This document shows, one piece after another, positions 38,059-47,946 of a DNA stretch of 64,000 nt. The stretch is from Polaribacter sp. BM10 (lineage in GTDB: Bacteria > Bacteroidota > Bacteroidia > Flavobacteriales > Flavobacteriaceae): positions 186,001 to 250,000 of the forward strand of contig NZ_CP019704.1 of assembly GCF_002005425.1 (NCBI RefSeq), read 5' to 3'. Below the pieces are notes generated by a model, which did not search any database, had not been told where the DNA came from, and saw nothing but the letters and a program-made list of their open reading frames with translations. The position numbers and the translations under genes were made by a program. Position 1 is the stretch's first letter. Each line of letters starts with the position of its first letter.

Positions 38059-39543
38059 ATGAGAATATACATACCACAAAATTTGGATATATTTAAGTTA
38101 ACAAATAGTATTCCACCAACTTTTAAGCCTTATAAAATTGACAAGCTATGTTATATCGTGCATTTAATTAATGCAATTCCTTTAATGGATAAAGATATTC
38201 AAAATGAAGATTTTGTTCCTATCAATGCTCAAAGATTACAAAGTGATATTCAGAATTATAAAAAGTATCTTAACTATTTAGAATACGATTTAAAAATTAT
38301 AGAGTCTGACAATCATTATATTGTTGGTGAAAAATCAAAAGGGTATAGATTTATTAAAGAATACAGAACAACTGTAAAATCAATGCAAGTAGAAAATTTT
38401 ACATTTCGTAATAGATTAAAGGCTCATAAAAATAGAAAAAAGGATTCTGTCAAACATCTTAAGTTTTTAACAAAATGGTTCAATCAAAAACTTCAAATAG
38501 ATTATAATTTTGTTGATACATTTTTAGCAGAAGAGTATCGTTTAAAAATGGAAGATAAAAAGCTTTGGGATTATGATAGAAAAAATAAAAAATACAAGCA
38601 TCCAGAGAATCAAATGATACACGCACAAATGAGTGCAGAAAGATTAAAGTGGCAGGATCATAGTTTGGTGTTAGATGATAATGTTTACAGGTTACATACC
38701 AACTTAACAAATATGGCAAGCAGAATTAGAAATGCTGTTACCTATGATGGCCAAAAGTTAATTTCTATTGATATTAAAAATAGTCAACCATATTTAAGCA
38801 CAATATTATTAAGTCGTTCGTTTTGGATTGAGCAAAAAAATGAGCCGAAAAATAATAACTCTTTATCAATATCTTTTTGTGAGCCCAAAAAGTCATATTC
38901 AAGAGATTTTAATATAAAAGAGGTTTCAAACAAACAAAAACTAAATATAAAACAAATAAACATTCATCACAATGATTCTTACATTATGTTAGGAGATATT
39001 GATAATACCCTTGTAAACAATGAGTTTAATCAGTTTGTCAACCTTGTGGTAAATGGTAGGTTGTATGAGTTCTTGGAAGAGAAATTTCGTTTTCACTTGG
39101 GGGAAACATTCTCAAATCGTAAAGAAGTGAAAGCAGCAGTCTTTCAAGTATTATTTACAGACAATCGATTTTTGGGGCAAGAAGAAGCAAAACCAAAGAA
39201 ACTCTTTAAGGAATTGTTTCCAGAAGTATATGAGGTTTTTAGTAAGATAAAAAGTAAAGATAAAACCTTACTACCAAGATTGTTACAAAGTATTGAGAGT
39301 TACTTAATAATAGATGTCATTGCAAAGCGAATCTCTAAAGAGTTTCCAAATGCCCCACTATTTACAATTCACGATAGTATTTCTACCACCGAAAAATATG
39401 CAGATGTTGTAGAGGATATAATGAAACAGGAATTAGACAAAGCAATAGGACACGCACCAACATTAGCTCGTGAAGAATGGTGTAAAAGCAATATGATAAA
39501 ACATCTTGAAACCTTAAAAGAGAAATCACAAGTGGTTGCATAA
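38059..39543 (+). CDS. divergent family-A (TV-Pol-like) nucleic acid polymerase
   Basis: A 494-aa protein with the three palm motifs of superfamily-A polymerases in order. Motif A is SIDIKNSQP (Asp238). The O-helix-like motif B is RKEVKAAVF (Arg354, Lys358, Phe362; pattern RxxxKxxxF). LLQSIESYLIID (about 408-419) is equivalent to the QGxAAD helix. Motif C is IHDS (His438, Asp439). There is no 3'-5' exonuclease region. The N-terminal ~110 residues look like a winged-helix DNA-binding part (SKGYRFIKEYR). Mobile elements and some viruses encode such small polymerases, described as TV-Pols with proposed primase-polymerase activity. Membership in that family is my inference from the motifs. Confidence 0.72.
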   Translation: MRIYIPQNLDIFKLTNSIPPTFKPYKIDKLCYIVHLINAIPLMDKDIQNEDFVPINAQRLQSDIQNYKKYLNYLEYDLKIIESDNHYIVGEKSKGYRFIKEYRTTVKSMQVENFTFRNRLKAHKNRKKDSVKHLKFLTKWFNQKLQIDYNFVDTFLAEEYRLKMEDKKLWDYDRKNKKYKHPENQMIHAQMSAERLKWQDHSLVLDDNVYRLHTNLTNMASRIRNAVTYDGQKLISIDIKNSQPYLSTILLSRSFWIEQKNEPKNNNSLSISFCEPKKSYSRDFNIKEVSNKQKLNIKQINIHHNDSYIMLGDIDNTLVNNEFNQFVNLVVNGRLYEFLEEKFRFHLGETFSNRKEVKAAVFQVLFTDNRFLGQEEAKPKKLFKELFPEVYEVFSKIKSKDKTLLPRLLQSIESYLIIDVIAKRISKEFPNAPLFTIHDSISTTEKYADVVEDIMKQELDKAIGHAPTLAREEWCKSNMIKHLETLKEKSQVVA

Positions 39544-39683
39544 TTAACCCTGTTAAACTTATATTAACCCACTGGGTTCTTTGGGTTTAAGATTAACTTC
39601 AAAATACCTTTAATTCTTGCCAAAAGTTTTCTATTTTTAAAGTCCTTTAGCTATGAAGGATTCAAATAAATAAAAAACATTTA

Positions 39684-42404
39684 ATGGCAATAAAAAAATC
39701 AGAATTATACAGCTCCCTTTGGGCGAGTTGTGACGAATTAAGAGGTGGTATGGATGCAAGTCAATACAAAGATTATGTGTTGGTTATGCTCTTTATAAAA
39801 TACATAAGCGATAAATGGGCAGGTCAACCCTATGCACCAATAACAATTCCAAATGGTGCTAGTTTTAAAGATATGGCTGCACTTAAAGGAGTAACAGATA
39901 TTGGAGACCAAATCAACAAAAAAATTATTGCTCCTATAGCAGAAGCAAATCAGTTAGCAGATATGCCAGACTTTAATGATGTTACCAAATTAGGTAGCGG
40001 AAAAGAAATGGTAGATAGATTAACCAATCTAATTGCAATCTTTGAAAACCCAAGTTTAGACTTTAGTAAAAACCAAGCAGAAGGAGATGATATTTTAGGA
40101 GATGCCTATGAGTATTTAATGCAAAACTTTGCTACAGAAAGCGGAAAAAGTAAAGGTCAATTCTATACTCCTGCAGAAGTAAGCCGAATAATGGCAAATA
40201 TTATAGGAATAGATAAAGAGCAAACTACTGCAGAAACTACAGTATATGATCCTGCTTGTGGTTCTGGTTCTTTATTGTTGAAAATAAGTAATGTAGCAAA
40301 TGGTAAAGTAACGTTGTACGGTCAAGAAAAAGATGCAGCTACATCTGGTTTGGCTCGAATGAATATGATTTTACATAACGAACCTACTGCATTAATAAAA
40401 CAAGGAAATACATTAGCAAAACCATTATTTGAAAACGAAACTGGCGACAACCTAAAAACTTTTGACTATGTAGTTGCCAATCCTCCTTTTAGTGATAAAC
40501 GTTGGAGTAATGGTTTAAGTTTGCCAGAAGACAATCCATACAATCGTTTTCAAGATTATGGTATTCCTCCTTCTAAAAATGGAGATTATGCTTTCTTATT
40601 ACATATTGTTCGGTCTTTAAAACGAAATGGTAAAGGAGCTGTTATTTTGCCTCACGGAGTTTTATTTAGAGGAAATGCTGAAGCAGAAATACGTCAAAAC
40701 TTAATTAAAAAAGGATACATAAAAGGTATTATTGGTTTACCTGCCAATTTGTTTTATGGTACAGGTATTCCTGCTTGTATTATTTTAATTGACAAAGAAA
40801 ATGCACAAAACCGAAAAGGTATTTTTATGGTAGATGCTGGTAAAGGTTTTATAAAAGATGGCAATAAAAATCGTTTACAAGAAAAAGATATTCATAGAAT
40901 AGCAACTATTTTTAATGAACAAAAGCAAATACCAGGTTTTAGTAAAATGGTTTCTATTACAGAAATTGAAGCGAATGAGTATAACTTAAATATCCCAAGA
41001 TATATAGAAAGCCAAGAAACGGAAGATATACAAGATATTGAAGCGCATTTATTAGGCGATATTCCAAATGCAGATATTAAGGCACTACAGCACTTTTGGG
41101 ACGTGTACCCAAATGTAAAAGGTGCATTGTTTAGCCCAAGTAAAAGAGCTGATTACAGTAGCTTAATAGTAGCTAAAGGGGATATTAAGAACACCATTTT
41201 TGAGCATCCAGAGTTTGTGGCTTTTAGTACGCAAATGGATAATTTATTTACCGAATGGAAAACAGTAACAACCACTACTTTAAAAGCCTTAACACAAGGT
41301 TTTAATCCAAAAGAATTAATACATAGGGTATCTGAAAACTTATTGAACCAATACACCAATAAGGCATTGATAGATCCTTATAATATGTACCAACATATAA
41401 TGACATATTGGTTTGAAGTAATGCAAGATGATAGCTACATTATTACCCAAGATGGTTGGGTGGCTGATACCTATAGAATTTTAAAGGAGAATAGCAAAAA
41501 GAAATTGGTAGACAAAGGTTGGACTTGCGATTTAATACCAAAAAAACTTGTTATTAATAGATATTTTACGGAAGAAAAGGAAGCTATTGAAAATTTACAA
41601 AACGAATTAGAAACCGCTATTGCTAGAGTATCAGAATTACAAGAAGAAAACTCTGGCGAAGAAGAAGCCTTAAATGAAGTTACCAAAAAAGCAGAAGCAC
41701 AAATAAGTGTAATAGATTTCAAAAACTTGGCATTAAATAAATTTAATGAGCCTTTGTCTGTTAAAAGTGATGCTTTATATGAAGAATTATCAAATCAAAA
41801 TGCAGTTTTTTTAGAGTTATCAATAAACCAAGTATTTAATCCATTAAGAAATGCAAAAGGTACAATTACTCAAAAAGCAATTAAAGACAGATTAAAGAGT
41901 ATTGATGTTGATTCAGAAGAAGCTATTTTACTAAATCAGTTTGTGAATAAATCGAAAGAAATCACAGCATTAAAAAAGAAAATTAAAGAATTGATGACTA
42001 CAATAGATGTTTTTATAAATAAACTTATTGTAGAAAAACCAGAAGAAGAATATATAAAAGAAATAATTATACTGTATGAGTTTATCGAATTAAAAAATAA
42101 AGAAACAGCTCTAAAAAAAGAAATCAAAATAGAAGAAGAAAAGCTTGATGCAATTCTCTATGCCAAATACCCAACACTAACAGAAGACGAGGTTAAACAA
42201 TTGGTAGTAGATGATAAATGGATACATACTATTGAAACTACTATTAAAGACGAAATAGACCATATAAGCCAACGTTTAACCAATCGTGTAAAAGAATTAG
42301 CTGAACGTTATGAAAACCCATTACCTGTTATTGATAATAAAGTAGAAAGTTTAGAAACCAAAGTGAACGCTCACTTACAAAAGATGGGTTTTGTATGGAA
42401 TTAA
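39684..42404 (+). CDS. hsdM: type I restriction-modification methyltransferase subunit with long C-terminal extension
   Basis: A 906-aa N6-adenine methyltransferase subunit. The N-terminal helical domain (about 5-150) is followed by the methylase domain with SAM motif DPACGSG (189-195) and catalytic NPPF (266-269). HsdM proteins are often about 500 aa. This one has roughly 400 further residues, in part predicted coiled coil (Glu/Lys-rich stretches near 635-665 and 755-830). With HsdS it methylates the host target; with HsdR it restricts foreign DNA. The first ten bases of hsdS overlap its end. It is the first gene of the defence operon. Confidence 0.95.
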   Translation: MAIKKSELYSSLWASCDELRGGMDASQYKDYVLVMLFIKYISDKWAGQPYAPITIPNGASFKDMAALKGVTDIGDQINKKIIAPIAEANQLADMPDFNDVTKLGSGKEMVDRLTNLIAIFENPSLDFSKNQAEGDDILGDAYEYLMQNFATESGKSKGQFYTPAEVSRIMANIIGIDKEQTTAETTVYDPACGSGSLLLKISNVANGKVTLYGQEKDAATSGLARMNMILHNEPTALIKQGNTLAKPLFENETGDNLKTFDYVVANPPFSDKRWSNGLSLPEDNPYNRFQDYGIPPSKNGDYAFLLHIVRSLKRNGKGAVILPHGVLFRGNAEAEIRQNLIKKGYIKGIIGLPANLFYGTGIPACIILIDKENAQNRKGIFMVDAGKGFIKDGNKNRLQEKDIHRIATIFNEQKQIPGFSKMVSITEIEANEYNLNIPRYIESQETEDIQDIEAHLLGDIPNADIKALQHFWDVYPNVKGALFSPSKRADYSSLIVAKGDIKNTIFEHPEFVAFSTQMDNLFTEWKTVTTTTLKALTQGFNPKELIHRVSENLLNQYTNKALIDPYNMYQHIMTYWFEVMQDDSYIITQDGWVADTYRILKENSKKKLVDKGWTCDLIPKKLVINRYFTEEKEAIENLQNELETAIARVSELQEENSGEEEALNEVTKKAEAQISVIDFKNLALNKFNEPLSVKSDALYEELSNQNAVFLELSINQVFNPLRNAKGTITQKAIKDRLKSIDVDSEEAILLNQFVNKSKEITALKKKIKELMTTIDVFINKLIVEKPEEEYIKEIIILYEFIELKNKETALKKEIKIEEEKLDAILYAKYPTLTEDEVKQLVVDDKWIHTIETTIKDEIDHISQRLTNRVKELAERYENPLPVIDNKVESLETKVNAHLQKMGFVWN

Positions 42405-43666
42405 CTGAAACGAAATTTAAACAAACCGAGGTTGGTTTAATCCCTAATGATTGGGAAGTAAAACCATTTTTGGAAGTTTCATTTATGAAAGGTAGAATTG
42501 GCTGGCAAGGATTAAAACAAACAGAGTTTACTACAAATAATGATGAGCCCTTTCTAATTACAGGAATGAACTTTAAAGATGGCGAAATTCGTTGGAATGA
42601 AGTATATCATATTTCAGAAGAAAGGTATCAAATAGCAAAAGATATTCAACTAAAGAAAAATGATGTTCTAATGACAAAGGATGGGACAATTGGAAAGTTA
42701 CTTTATGTAGAGTCAATTCCGTACCCGCATAAAGCTTCTTTAAATAGTCATCTTTTAGTTTACCGTCCATTAAGAAATAGTTATAATCCTAAATATCTTT
42801 ATTATCAATTATTATCCAAATATTTTAAAGATTATGTTGAGTTAAGTAAATCTGGCACAACATTTTATGGTATATCTCAAGAAGCTGTTGGGAATTATCC
42901 ATTTATTTTACCACCTCTTCCAGAACAAAAAGCCATAGCCCAAGTATTAAGCGATACAGATAATTTAATACAAGCCTTAGAACAAAAACTCACTAAAAAA
43001 AGAGCTATTAAACAAGGTGCTATGCAACAGCTTTTAACACCTAAAGAAGATTGGCAGGTTAAGAAGTTGAGAGATTTAATACATAGCTTTCAAAATGGTT
43101 ATGGATTTTCTGCAAGTGGTTATGTTGATAATGGCACACCAATAGTAACAATGGCACAAATTGGATTAAATGGTACTTTTCAATTTAATGAAAACAAAGT
43201 TAATTATTGGCAGAATAAAGACTTCAATATTTTAAAAAATTATCATTTACAAAATGGAGATGTTATTATTGCTATGACTGATGTCACACCAGATAAAAAC
43301 TTAATTGGTAGAATGTCTATTGTTAAAAGCAATAAAACTCTTTTGTTAAACCAACGAGTTGGGTTATTAAGGATAGACAAGAATAAAATAAATCCGATTT
43401 ATTTAAAGACCTATTCTAATATGGAAAAGTGGAGAGATTACTGTATTGGTTCTGCTTCATTAGGTGTTCAAGCAAATATTGGCACAAAAGATATATTAAA
43501 TGGCTACATACACCTGCCTAATATTGAAGAACAAACGGAAATAGCCACAGTCCTTTCCGATATGGATGCTGAAATAGAACAATTAGAACAAAAGCTATCT
43601 AAATATAAATTGGTAAAGCAAGGGCTAATGCAAAACCTGTTAACGGGTAAAATTAGGTTGGTGTAA
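42395..43666 (+). CDS. hsdS: type I restriction-modification specificity subunit
   Basis: A 423-aa protein with two target-recognition domains. Each is followed by a conserved coiled-coil spacer: LPPLPEQKAIAQVLSDTDNLI (about 168-188) and LPNIEEQTEIATVLSDMDAEI (about 375-395). The two TRDs recognise the two halves of a bipartite site; the site cannot be read from sequence. A 10-bp overlap with hsdM implies translational coupling. It ends 76 bp before the first DUF262 gene. Confidence 0.95.
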   Translation: MELTETKFKQTEVGLIPNDWEVKPFLEVSFMKGRIGWQGLKQTEFTTNNDEPFLITGMNFKDGEIRWNEVYHISEERYQIAKDIQLKKNDVLMTKDGTIGKLLYVESIPYPHKASLNSHLLVYRPLRNSYNPKYLYYQLLSKYFKDYVELSKSGTTFYGISQEAVGNYPFILPPLPEQKAIAQVLSDTDNLIQALEQKLTKKRAIKQGAMQQLLTPKEDWQVKKLRDLIHSFQNGYGFSASGYVDNGTPIVTMAQIGLNGTFQFNENKVNYWQNKDFNILKNYHLQNGDVIIAMTDVTPDKNLIGRMSIVKSNKTLLLNQRVGLLRIDKNKINPIYLKTYSNMEKWRDYCIGSASLGVQANIGTKDILNGYIHLPNIEEQTEIATVLSDMDAEIEQLEQKLSKYKLVKQGLMQNLLTGKIRLV

Positions 43667-43742
43667 AAAAGAAAAAAGTTATGAAAAAAAATGAAAAAAG
43701 AAAATTGAATGATTTTAGTATAACCCTTAAAATCCATTTAGT

Positions 43743-45521
43743 TTGAGCAATAAAATAGAATTAAAACCTATAAACAGCATTTTAGGAGAACGCTTCTATA
43801 TTCCTTCTTATCAAAGAGGGTATCGTTGGACAAGTGAACAAGTAGAAGCATTACTAAATGACTTATGGGAGTTTAAAACAAGCCAAAAAACTTCTGATAG
43901 CGATGCTAAAAATCCATTTTATTGCCTACAGCCTATAGCAATTAAAGAGTATAATGAAGATGATATAAATTATTGGGAAGTGATTGATGGTCAGCAAAGG
44001 TTGACAACCATATTAATTCTGTTGTATTATTTTAATGAAACTGAATTTAAGACCCCAAAAAAGATATTCAATATTAAATATGAAACCAGAAGCGATAGTG
44101 AAAATTTTTTAGAGAATATAAAAGACGATACTGTTGCCAATCAAAATATAGACTATTTTCATATTAACGATGCTTTTAAAACTATTGTAAAATGGTTTCA
44201 GGAAAAAGAAGAAACAAATGCCGCTATTAATAGTGAGTTTTATCCTGTGCTTATCAATCAAACCAAGCTTATTTGGTTCGAGATTACTGACAATCAAGAT
44301 TCTATAGATATTTTCACTCGTTTAAATATGGGTAAAATACCTCTTACTAATGCAGAATTAGTAAAAGCATTATTTTTAAGAGAAACAAATTTCAATAAAA
44401 AAGAAGATGTTAATTTAAAGCAACTGCAAATAGCTTCAGAATGGGATGCTATTGAAAGCACATTGCAAAATGATGATTTTTGGTATTTTATTTACAACAA
44501 TTCAAATCCTCTTAAATACGAAACTCGAATAGAATATATTTTCGATTTAATCAAAAATAAAACCAAAGAAGATGAAGATAGGTTTACGTTTTATAAATTT
44601 AGTGAAGCGTTTACAACTACCTTAAACGAAGACAATAACCCAGACATAGATAAATTATGGATGGAAATAAAAAAGTACTTTCTAACATTTCAAGAATGGT
44701 TTAAAGATAGAGAGTTGTATCATTTAATTGGTTTTTTAATTAGTACCAATAGTAATGTAAGGTTGTTAAAAGAAGCATCTGCAGATAAAACAAAAACAGC
44801 TTTTAAACTTCATTTAAAAAAGAAGATTAAAGCCAAAGTAAAATGTCAAATAGACGATTTAAGCTATGGCGATAAATTAATAAAAACAGTGTTGTTACTG
44901 TTTAATATTCAAACCATATTAGAAAATCCAAAATCTAATATGCGCTTTCCTTTTAATAGTTATGAAAACGAAAATTGGGATATAGAACATTTACGTTCTC
45001 AAACAGATAAAACAATTTCAGGTAAACAAAGAGTGTTATGGTCTAAAGATATTTTAGAATACCTAACAGGGAAAGAAAGTATAGTAGAACAAAGGTTAAT
45101 AATAGAACAAGAACTAAAAGGGAAAGTAAAAAAGATTTCAAAAGGATTATTAAGTTTAATAGAGGCAGAAAAAGTAGATGCAGCAGAATTTGAAAAATTG
45201 TATAAAAAAGTAGCAAAATTATTTAAAGAAGATAAAGAGCCAGATAATAGCATTTCTAATTTAGCATTGTTAGATGCTTCTACAAATAGAAGCTATAAAA
45301 ACGCAATGTTTCCTATTAAACGTAAAACCATTATAGAAAATGATAAGAAAGGAACATTTGTACCAATTTGTACAAGAAACGTATTCTTAAAGTCTTATAG
45401 TAAAAAGTTAGACGATGTGATGTATTGGAAAAATAGTGATGCGAATGACTATTTAGAAGCTATAAAAAACACATTAAAACAATATTTACCAACTCAAAAC
45501 GCACAAGATGGACAACAATAA
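43743..45521 (+). CDS. DUF262/DUF1524 (GmrSD-like) protein inside the type I RM operon
   Basis: A 592-aa protein. The N-terminal DUF262 domain has YIPSYQRGYRW (19-29) and the hallmark DGQQRLTT (82-89), the nucleotidase/NTP-binding motif of GmrS. The C-terminal part carries a DUF1524-like HNH nuclease pattern: DIEHLRSQ (about 413-420), then NLALLDASTNRSYKNAMF (about 504). GmrSD-type proteins cleave modified (for example glucosylated) phage DNA. The start is TTG at 43743; no ATG fits. It overlaps the next gene by 14 bp. Confidence 0.88.
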   Translation: MSNKIELKPINSILGERFYIPSYQRGYRWTSEQVEALLNDLWEFKTSQKTSDSDAKNPFYCLQPIAIKEYNEDDINYWEVIDGQQRLTTILILLYYFNETEFKTPKKIFNIKYETRSDSENFLENIKDDTVANQNIDYFHINDAFKTIVKWFQEKEETNAAINSEFYPVLINQTKLIWFEITDNQDSIDIFTRLNMGKIPLTNAELVKALFLRETNFNKKEDVNLKQLQIASEWDAIESTLQNDDFWYFIYNNSNPLKYETRIEYIFDLIKNKTKEDEDRFTFYKFSEAFTTTLNEDNNPDIDKLWMEIKKYFLTFQEWFKDRELYHLIGFLISTNSNVRLLKEASADKTKTAFKLHLKKKIKAKVKCQIDDLSYGDKLIKTVLLLFNIQTILENPKSNMRFPFNSYENENWDIEHLRSQTDKTISGKQRVLWSKDILEYLTGKESIVEQRLIIEQELKGKVKKISKGLLSLIEAEKVDAAEFEKLYKKVAKLFKEDKEPDNSISNLALLDASTNRSYKNAMFPIKRKTIIENDKKGTFVPICTRNVFLKSYSKKLDDVMYWKNSDANDYLEAIKNTLKQYLPTQNAQDGQQ

Positions 45522-47946
45522 AGAAAACAATCAGTCTGGAGAGCGTTTAACTTTTTTTCAGTTATTTAAAGAGAAAGAATATCAAATAGAAGTTCCTATT
45601 ATTCAAAGAGATTACGCACAAGGTAGAAAATCAAAAGAAGAAGTTAGAAGCTTATTTATAGATGCTCTTTATAACTATTTGTTAGAAAATAAAAAACATA
45701 GAGATTTAGATTTTGTTTATGGTAGCTTACAAAATATTGATAGTAATAAAGTTACCAAGTTTATTCCTTTAGATGGTCAGCAACGTTTAACAACATTATT
45801 TTTAATGCATTGGTATTTAGCAAATAAAGATGATGATTTTGAAACTTTTAAAACCTATTTAGTTACAAATGATAAATCAAACTTTAGCTATAAAACACGT
45901 ACAAGTTCTTCAGAATTTTGTGATGCAATATTAAACAATGACATAGATTTAAATGATTTATTAGATGCAGATATAGATAAGGAAAATAGTTTGTCTAAAA
46001 CAATACAAGATGCTGGTTGGTATTATTCATCTTGGGAAAGTGATCCAACAATTCAATCTATGTTAGTGATGTTAGATACTATTCATTATAAATTTAAAGA
46101 TGCCCAGGGTTTTTACAACAGATTGGTAAATAAAGACAACCCAGTAATTACTTTCCAGTTTCTAAATTTAGAAGAATTTAAATTAACAGACGACCTCTAT
46201 ATAAAAATGAATGCAAGAGGTAAGCCTTTAACGCCTTTTGAAAACTTTAAAGCAAAATTTGAGCAATTAATTAAAAGCACAACTTTTACAAATGCACCTA
46301 ACTTTAAATTAGTATTTAATGAATTAGAAAGAGAGGTAACTGTTCAAGAATATTTTTCTCATAAAATAGATACAGATTGGGCTAATCTATTTTGGAATTA
46401 TAAAAACAGTAAAAATGTTTTTGATGATAAAATTATGAATTTAATCAAAACAAAAGCAATTACTCATTACGCCAATTTAAATGAAAATAATAAGGTCAAA
46501 TATCTTATTGATAGAGATAAAAAATTAGAAGGTATATCTTTTCAAAAGTATACTGATTTAGGTGGTTTTAGTGAAAAGTTTATTTTAGAGTTTATTTCTT
46601 TTTTAGACCTTGTTACCAATGGAAATGAAAAAGTTAAAAAAGTATTAGATAATAAATTTTATTATAATGAAGATATAATTTTTGAGAAAGCTCTAAATGA
46701 TGATTTTGATAATTACAACCAACGTATATTATTTTATGGGTATTCACAATATCTTTTAAAATGGAAAACAGATGAAGGTTTATTCGATTGGATGCGTATC
46801 ATTCACAATCTCACAGAAAATAACATTTACAACAACGAAAAAGAATTTATAAGGTCTATTGAAGGTATTTCCAACGTTTTAGGAAATAGTAATAATATAA
46901 TAAATCATTTTGCTAATAACTTAAAAATTGATGGATTTGGTGCTTTACAAGGTAAAGAGGAATCTATAAAATCCCAATTAATTAAAAAAGAAAGTTGGAA
47001 AGATTTAATATTAGAAACAGAACAACATACCTATTTTAAAGGTCAAATAATTTTTATCTTATATTTTTCTGGAATTGAAGATTATTATAAAAATAATGGA
47101 AGACAATGTAACTGGTCTGATGAAGATGATGAACAGTTCTTAAATAAATTTAAAAATTATAGAGCTAAAGCTTTAGCTGTTTTTAACGAAAATGGCTTGA
47201 AAGAATTTAAAGCTTATAGATGGCGAAGAGCCTTATTAAGCAAAGGTGATTTTTTACTAAAAGAAGGTCGTAATTATAGTTTTTTGATTAATTCTGATAG
47301 AGATATTGGTTGGAGAAGATTATTATTGGATGGTGGTGATATTAATAATGCTGGTAAGAGAGATTTTGTTAAAGACTTATTTGATGATGAAGATTTTGAT
47401 GTACTAAATGTAGAAAGAAGTTTAAAGATTATAATTGATAAATCTAAAGTAGATGATTGGCGAAAGAACTTTATAAATATTCCTGCACTAATAGAATATT
47501 TAGGGTCTAAAAAATATATAAGATATAATGCTGAAAACTCAATCTATTTACTTTCTAAAGAGAGGATGAGTGGTAAATATAAAGAGTATTATTCTTATAG
47601 TTTTTATTTAAATCATATTTTAGGCAAAACATTAAAACATAAACCATTTGCCTATGTAATTTATAATGAAGTTAGTGGTGAAGATTATCCTCCAAGTATA
47701 TTTTTTGGAGGTTGGCACTATGATAATTGTAGAATTGAAATGGCGGTTTATGCTTCCTATATAAAAGATGAATTTGAGATAGTTGTTTATCAAGGAGATT
47801 TTAAAGGAAATGAAATATCCGAAATATTAGAATCAAATAATTTTTCTCTTTCGGCAAATGATTATAGTATTGTTTTATCAGAAAAAAAAGCTAAAAAAAT
47901 GTTAGAAACCTTATGTGAATCTTTTAATTCTCTAGAAAATGAATAA
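45508..47946 (+). CDS. second DUF262 protein (no HNH domain seen)
   Basis: An 812-aa protein with an N-terminal DUF262 domain: VPIIQRDYAQG (about 30-40) and DGQQRLTT (about 90-97). YIKMNARGKPLTPFENFKA (about 232-250) matches the conserved downstream block of the family. The C-terminal ~400 residues show no DUF1524/HNH signature and I do not recognise them. The gene overlaps the previous gene by 14 bp and hsdR by 8 bp, so it is embedded in the hsd operon rather than a separate insertion. It may pair with the preceding HNH-bearing DUF262 protein (inference). Confidence 0.87.
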   Translation: MDNNKENNQSGERLTFFQLFKEKEYQIEVPIIQRDYAQGRKSKEEVRSLFIDALYNYLLENKKHRDLDFVYGSLQNIDSNKVTKFIPLDGQQRLTTLFLMHWYLANKDDDFETFKTYLVTNDKSNFSYKTRTSSSEFCDAILNNDIDLNDLLDADIDKENSLSKTIQDAGWYYSSWESDPTIQSMLVMLDTIHYKFKDAQGFYNRLVNKDNPVITFQFLNLEEFKLTDDLYIKMNARGKPLTPFENFKAKFEQLIKSTTFTNAPNFKLVFNELEREVTVQEYFSHKIDTDWANLFWNYKNSKNVFDDKIMNLIKTKAITHYANLNENNKVKYLIDRDKKLEGISFQKYTDLGGFSEKFILEFISFLDLVTNGNEKVKKVLDNKFYYNEDIIFEKALNDDFDNYNQRILFYGYSQYLLKWKTDEGLFDWMRIIHNLTENNIYNNEKEFIRSIEGISNVLGNSNNIINHFANNLKIDGFGALQGKEESIKSQLIKKESWKDLILETEQHTYFKGQIIFILYFSGIEDYYKNNGRQCNWSDEDDEQFLNKFKNYRAKALAVFNENGLKEFKAYRWRRALLSKGDFLLKEGRNYSFLINSDRDIGWRRLLLDGGDINNAGKRDFVKDLFDDEDFDVLNVERSLKIIIDKSKVDDWRKNFINIPALIEYLGSKKYIRYNAENSIYLLSKERMSGKYKEYYSYSFYLNHILGKTLKHKPFAYVIYNEVSGEDYPPSIFFGGWHYDNCRIEMAVYASYIKDEFEIVVYQGDFKGNEISEILESNNFSLSANDYSIVLSEKKAKKMLETLCESFNSLENE

